The notes under the pieces were generated by a model, which was not told the DNA's origin, did not search any database, and saw only the letters and a list, made by a program, of their open reading frames with translations. A stretch of 64,000 bases of DNA from a bacterium (Candidatus Blackallbacteria) CG13_big_fil_rev_8_21_14_2_50_49_14 (GTDB lineage: Bacteria; Cyanobacteriota; Sericytochromatia; UBA7694): contig PFGG01000064.1 in NCBI GenBank assembly GCA_002783405.1, forward strand, positions 309,570 to 373,569, in the 5' to 3' direction. A program made the translations under genes and the position numbers. Each line of letters opens with the position of its first letter. Positions within the stretch are counted from its first letter, which is position 1. Of this stretch, positions 61,301 to 64,000 are shown piece by piece.

Positions 61301-62032
61301 GGGCCCGAGGGGATTGAGATCAGTTCCAATGGTATCTTATATGTGACAGGCAATGATCCGCCCAATGGCAATGCCACCACTTCCTATGTGATGAAAATTA
61401 CGGATCTGAATACTTTGCCCAGCGATGCGCAAATCAGAGCCTATGATGCAGATGCCAACAGTGATGGCAAAGCTGATCACACCATGACAACGAATGTTAC
61501 GGTGATTGCAGGTGGGGCGACCAGTGGCCCAGCGACGGCAACCCCGGTAAGCCCCATTTCGGCTGCACGGTTTTTGCATCTAGAAGGCTTGGGCATTGAT
61601 GGCCAAGGCAATGTATTTGTTGCCGACGTCGACAATTTCCAAATTCGCAAAATTGATTTGCAGAACAATTCTGTCAGCGTCTTTGCGACTTTGTCCTGGA
61701 GTTATCCTGTATTAAATTCTGATACCAAGCCTTATATTGAAATGCATGAAATCAGAGTAGATCCACAGGGCAATGTTTTTGTTCCAGCCGCCTGTTGTAA
61801 TTGGCTGTTTAACAATGCTGCTAAAATCTACAAAATTTCGCCCACGGGGCAGATTTCAAAAATTGCGGGCACGGGTACTTTCAGTGTGCTGGAAGGAAAA
61901 CCCTTGACTGAGGCCACGTTCAGCAGTCCTCGTGGGGTCGACTTTGCGCCCAATGGTACCCTCTATATTTCAGATACCGGTTGGGGCATTCGCAGAATTG
62001 ATCGGTTTCAACCCTTAGCAGTCAACCCATGA
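58355..62032 (+). CDS. Large lipoprotein with IPT/TIG repeats and NHL propeller
   Basis: A 1225-aa protein. I start at TTG 58355, nine bases after GGAGG, which gives a lipoprotein signal (SLALALLMISC). The N-terminal 370 residues are beta-rich without a family I recognise. Next come about five IPT/TIG domains (about 370-850; ITSLNPESGSVGATVTVKG and ISSFNSNVAIGQQVVLSG mark starts). Then an NHL-type propeller (about 860-1220; YVADTTNHAIRKITTDGKV and NVFVADVDNFQIRKID). TIG domains are Ig-like folds of surface proteins; NHL blades bind partners. It overlaps the next gene by 4 bp. Confidence 0.82.
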   Translation: MKRSSLALALLMISCTVLPPGTGQKGAGIPGNSPLQPATLPVQSPASQTVFPHQPLIDSAEAKISGSAQGDHLSLKVIIPRASSGMRVQALELDKISHLRSWVSSNDLSAPIFNLDNYVAVRSDGQNTALSIKTVPRGKNRVVSVQGYDNTTNHAPIEGALLKAVYSSPENSTEIVLTFTWRSTATASVLESLIKKDPAVVGNLNAEQVNQLIENLNMTQLNALLDKVIYGNNPVGGTTYALHPSRLNADVLAKAIVDANGTVPVLNAGDPTPANWIKNMGDITLVVKTPNQNNFNSQIQVQITDPASPAVIISAGQNSASLPQIIPGTWQAIVKLEGLNGGVSTRANLSVDANGVVQLTEGTQGNPIILPPVIKAITATQGASGTQITLTGDGFNPAGGNTVKFGTVTATVDVTSATSLVVTVPPGISGTVPIQVTNNGKTSNQVNFNVESKIVSLSKPGGKAGDTLTLQVSGFDASSSNPTVTFAGGANATVTGTTAGSITVTVPAGATTGAISVTPQGGTALQSPTYTLNTPVITSLNPESGSVGATVTVKGANFTGATGATVNGQAVTDLTVVDDNTLTFKVPVGATSGAVQVTTNQGTGTSQTPLTVPQQIVALSSPGGKAGDSVTITVSGFNPQTSNPTVTFAGGATATITGSTNSTLTVTVPAGATTGAITVTPQGGTALQSSTYTLNTPVISSFNSNVAIGQQVVLSGANFTNATQVTFNGVAAPTYTVNNDGTITVTVPPGATDGPIRVTTPSGTGTSATNFVLLKPPTITHVNYNPLQPLAPIVLTGTNYVPGSTLMIGTTSINPNTYTIDSTTQITIHTPPQNLAMDSVTVLNASGSAVSSLIYKDVINFVGDATKVVRTDVNFAIDSPHGINVDHDTNIYIASLLHKVYKFNSAGQNQYVSGDGISGWRKDEVTNPTAKFFETTLANARFNGPEDLANDAAGNIYVADTTNHAIRKITTDGKVQVLARLPGPEGIEISSNGILYVTGNDPPNGNATTSYVMKITDLNTLPSDAQIRAYDADANSDGKADHTMTTNVTVIAGGATSGPATATPVSPISAARFLHLEGLGIDGQGNVFVADVDNFQIRKIDLQNNSVSVFATLSWSYPVLNSDTKPYIEMHEIRVDPQGNVFVPAACCNWLFNNAAKIYKISPTGQISKIAGTGTFSVLEGKPLTEATFSSPRGVDFAPNGTLYISDTGWGIRRIDRFQPLAVNP

Positions 62033-63012
62033 AACAGATTTCACGGCTTTTGGGCGTTCTTCTGTTGGGAGCCTTGAGCTTCAGTTGCAGTGATGTGCAA
62101 CTGAATTATGGCGGGCCCTTGAACGGCTTGGTCAGTTTAAGTGATCGCAATCGCAATGCAAATATTCCCAACACCCAGGAAAATTTTGAGCCGCAAAGGG
62201 TGCCGATTCCATCACCAACGCCCAATGACCGGGGACGGGGGGATGGGGGGGGGCCCCAAGACTCACAGAGCACTCCTAATGATCAAACGGCTGTCTCTCC
62301 TGCGAATTTAGACCAAAAGAATGAAGCTACGGATCAAAAAGGGGTGGGAGATCCTGTTCCTTCGCTTAAATTGCGTGCAATTCCAGGGATTGTCAATCTT
62401 TCTGGCTTTGGCAGTGAACAAACCATGACTTTGTTATTGCAGGATAAAGATGGCAATACCTTGGATTTAAGCCGGTTTGAGTTTAATTGGGAGTCACTCT
62501 CTCCAAATTTAATTGAGGTCACTCAAAAAGGAGTGATTCGTTCTAAAACCAGCTCAGGTACCTATAAGGTCGTGGTCAGTTTAAAGTCTGATCCCTCCAT
62601 CAAAGCTGAAATCGAAGTAATCATCGGTGCAGCCAGCTCCTCAGGGGGGGGCGGCGGCGGCGGTGGCGGAGGTGGTGGGGCTGCTCCGCCACCTGCGGCA
62701 GGTGGTGGGGGTGGCGGGGCTACCCCATCGGTCCAAGTCACAGCTCTCAGTGCCACACAAGGCAGTGTAGGGGAGTCAGTTACCCTCACGGTCAGTGGAT
62801 TTAATCCCCAAACCAGTACGCCGACTGTTACCTTTAGCAACAATCTTCAAGCGACTGTCACTGCAACTTCAGCAAACACGATTACGGTGACGGTTCCCCA
62901 AGGGGCAGTCACTGGATCCATCACGGTAAGCTCTGCAGAGGGAACAGCCAACAGTTCAAACTTTACGATTGTCTTGAAGGACAATATTACGGGTATTGTT
63001 ATCTTTCAGTAG
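62029..63012 (+). CDS. Lipoprotein with poly-Gly linker and TIG domain
   Basis: A 327-aa lipoprotein: signal MKQISRLLGVLLLGALSFSC (Cys20). A Ser/Pro/Gln/Gly-rich linker (50-110), a Big-like Ig fold (about 115-200, LRAIPGIVNLSGFGSEQTM), a poly-Gly/Pro linker (about 202-235), and a C-terminal IPT/TIG domain (about 238-325) that shares sequence with TIG repeats of the preceding protein (VTLTVSGFNPQTSTPTVTF). Coding strand G9 tract at 62245-62253. It overlaps the upstream gene (ATGA) and is convergent with the next gene by 14 bp. Confidence 0.75.
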   Translation: MKQISRLLGVLLLGALSFSCSDVQLNYGGPLNGLVSLSDRNRNANIPNTQENFEPQRVPIPSPTPNDRGRGDGGGPQDSQSTPNDQTAVSPANLDQKNEATDQKGVGDPVPSLKLRAIPGIVNLSGFGSEQTMTLLLQDKDGNTLDLSRFEFNWESLSPNLIEVTQKGVIRSKTSSGTYKVVVSLKSDPSIKAEIEVIIGAASSSGGGGGGGGGGGGAAPPPAAGGGGGGATPSVQVTALSATQGSVGESVTLTVSGFNPQTSTPTVTFSNNLQATVTATSANTITVTVPQGAVTGSITVSSAEGTANSSNFTIVLKDNITGIVIFQ

Positions 63013-63721
63013 CTTTTTTCAGTTTTTGTTGATTTAAAGCCTGTGCGACTGCATCCTTGGATGCATATCCCAACTGTACCAAAAGGGTTCCCAATCCCTT
63101 CTGATTATGTTTTGGATCCATCTGCAGGGAGAGAGCATGTTGTAATTGCCATTCCTTGATAATATTGGCTTGTAGCAGAAGATCTCCAAGCCGAAGGTGT
63201 TGTTTATCCTCATGGGTTTGGATTTGAGCAGGTTTTCTGGCCTTGACTTGAAGCGATAAGGCTTTGGCCACCTGCTCTTTTCCTGCGTAGCCCAATTGCA
63301 CCAGCAGGGTCCCCAGTGGGGTTTTTACTTCTTGTTCTTTTTGGCTGCAGAGGGCGTGTACCAATTGCCATTCATGGATCAGGTTATTCTCAAGCATGAT
63401 TTGCCCCAACATTTTGCCAAGCTGAGCAGAGGCCGGCAGAGCTGTCTGCTGGGGGGGGGGATCTTGATGCAGATCCGGTGAATCAAGCTTATTGAGCAAA
63501 TTATTTACAGAAACTTCTGAATCAATTTGATCTTTCCCTTTGTTTTGAAAAGAAATTAACTCTGATTCGGTAATATACTCAAATGAAACTAAAATTTCTT
63601 CGATATCCATCATTTGTGAGCTGGGCAGGCGGCATTGATATTCTAGGGCTTCCGTCAGTTGCTCGTGGGTAAGTTTTCCTGCCTGAACCAATCTCTGGCC
63701 CAAATTATGATCATTGCTCAT
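62999..63721 (-). CDS. Triple MshEN/GspE-N-type repeat protein
   Basis: A 240-aa protein with three repeats of the type II secretion ATPase N-terminal (MshEN) kind. Repeat 1 (about 7-62) starts LGQRLVQAGKLTHEQLTEAL; repeat 2 (about 100-160) has LGKMLGQIMLENNLIHEWQL and LGTLLVQLGYAGKEQVAKAL; repeat 3 (about 172-235) has LRLGDLLLQANIIKEWQLQH and LGTLLVQLGYASKDAVAQAL. There is no ATPase domain. MshEN domains can bind c-di-GMP. A run of ten C on the coding strand (63451-63460) lies in the linker between repeats 1 and 2. RBS AAGGAA. Confidence 0.75.
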   Translation of the reverse strand: MSNDHNLGQRLVQAGKLTHEQLTEALEYQCRLPSSQMMDIEEILVSFEYITESELISFQNKGKDQIDSEVSVNNLLNKLDSPDLHQDPPPQQTALPASAQLGKMLGQIMLENNLIHEWQLVHALCSQKEQEVKTPLGTLLVQLGYAGKEQVAKALSLQVKARKPAQIQTHEDKQHLRLGDLLLQANIIKEWQLQHALSLQMDPKHNQKGLGTLLVQLGYASKDAVAQALNQQKLKKATER

Positions 63722-63776
63722 GTTTAAAGTTCCTTTGAATTACACACTAAACATATTACATTGAATTTACCGGACA

Positions 63777-63865
63777 TGCTGTAAAGCCCCTTCCTTATCT
63801 ATGCTGATCTGTAGCGTTCGCTCGCGTTTACGAACAGCTCAAGGCTAGGTGGGGGCTTTACAGCA
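63777..63865. repeat. 14-bp inverted repeat in the copy 2 left end
   Basis: TGCTGTAAAGCCCC (63777-63790) and GGGGCTTTACAGCA (63852-63865) are perfect inverted repeats enclosing a smaller GTTCG/CGAAC hairpin. Copy 1 keeps the outer arm only in degraded form. Confidence 0.7.
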
Positions 63866-63881
63866 GGGGTATATGAGGCAT

Positions 63882-63898
63882 ACCCAGCTTCGCTGGGT
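63882..63898. repeat. Left-end hairpin of copy 2
   Basis: ACCCAGC TTC GCTGGGT, 7-bp stem with 3-base loop, the same position as the copy 1 hairpin. Confidence 0.75.
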
Positions 63899-63966
63899 CA
63901 TAATACCTTTCAATTGTTATTATTTTATACTCAAATTATTGGCGTAATATGCAGTATAATACCCTT

Positions 63967-64000
63967 ATGTTAGTGTATGAATTTAAACTCAAAGGCAAGC
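63967..64000 (+). CDS. tnpB: TnpB, copy 2 (5' fragment, cut by window end)
   Basis: Only 11 codons are visible, MLVYEFKLKGK, identical to the start of copy 1. A TATAAT at 63955-63960 lies 7 bases before this ATG, so translation may be leaderless, and the ATG at 63949 is less likely. Confidence 0.85.
   Translation, partial: MLVYEFKLKGK

Larger units (their letters stand above)
63771..64000 (+). mobile_element. IS200/IS605-family element, copy 2 (cut by window end)
   Basis: Left end begins right after TTAC (63767-63770), reads CGGACATGCTGTAAAGCCCC, and continues to the start of tnpB. Its left end is similar to, but clearly diverged from, that of copy 1 (substitutions and indels), and it is in opposite orientation. 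The right end and most of tnpB lie outside the window. Confidence 0.8.

Noticed and set aside
1..64000. CRISPR array or rRNA genes
   Set aside because: No regularly spaced short repeats and no rRNA-like sequence were seen on reading the window.

Overview
The window looks like chromosomal DNA of a Gram-negative-type bacterium with moderate GC. It has lipoproteins with clear lipoboxes, a probable outer-membrane beta-barrel and a LysM protein. Two genes hint at a lineage near Cyanobacteria: a DUF1257/Ycf35 homologue (19087-19482), a family otherwise best known from cyanobacteria and plastids, and a HemJ-type protoporphyrinogen oxidase (21568-22002). No photosynthesis gene is visible, so a non-photosynthetic relative of Cyanobacteria (Melainabacteria/Sericytochromatia/Blackallbacteria-like) is my best guess, as inference only. 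TTG and GTG starts are common, and several genes have a perfect or near-perfect -10 box very close to the start codon.

Layout. 1-2.7 kb: minus-strand signalling genes (HDOD, CheR, TPR, CBS pair). 2.7-6.4 kb: GST-like protein, acyl-CoA carboxylase carboxyltransferase, a 58-aa membrane protein, DUF333 lipoprotein, short-chain dehydrogenase. 6.5-9.6 kb: an unusual subtilase with a C-terminal glycogen-binding (CBM48-like) domain and its partner, then small proteins. 9.8-10.9 kb: RluA-type pseudouridine synthase. 10.9-19.0 kb: a compact six-gene operon (unknown protein, secreted metallophosphoesterase, 1202-aa propeller/zinc-ribbon/cyclic-nucleotide-binding protein, ABCG-like ATPase, permease, membrane-anchored protein); this is the best candidate for an undescribed system. 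19-22 kb: Ycf35, coiled-coil protein, tRNA-Gly with its own promoter and terminator, a catalytically dead aldehyde dehydrogenase homologue, HemJ. 22-26.5 kb: J-domain protein, K+ channel, PQQ-repeat lipoprotein, 2OG-Fe(II)-oxygenase-like protein. 26.5-35 kb: dienelactone hydrolase, EF-hand protein, CDP-alcohol phosphatidyltransferase, a giant GT4-TPR-GT2-TPR protein, a low-complexity protein, lytic transglycosylase, and a lipoprotein resembling a free-standing subtilase propeptide. 35-40.4 kb: cysteine desulfurase, methyltransferase, beta-barrel protein, OmpR-type regulator, LysM protein.

40.5-41.95 kb is an IS200/IS605-type element carrying only tnpB. A second, diverged copy in opposite orientation starts at 63.77 kb and runs off the window. 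The first copy's left end supplies the present ATG of the next gene (a candidate papain-like cysteine protease). 43-58 kb is mostly housekeeping: metallo-beta-lactamase fold protein, ParB-like protein, HI0933-type flavoprotein, GH31 alpha-glucosidase, TPR protein, RecJ, Apt, Rel, an acidic protein, radical SAM protein and GMC oxidoreductase. Here recJ-apt-rel overlap and form one nucleotide/DNA-maintenance block. 58.3-63.7 kb holds two large IPT/TIG-domain lipoproteins (the first with an NHL propeller) and a convergent protein made of three MshEN/GspE-N-type repeats.

Coordinates of genes whose start I moved (internal ATG, or TTG with a better ribosome-binding site) are given with the chosen start. 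Promoters, operators and terminators were called by eye.
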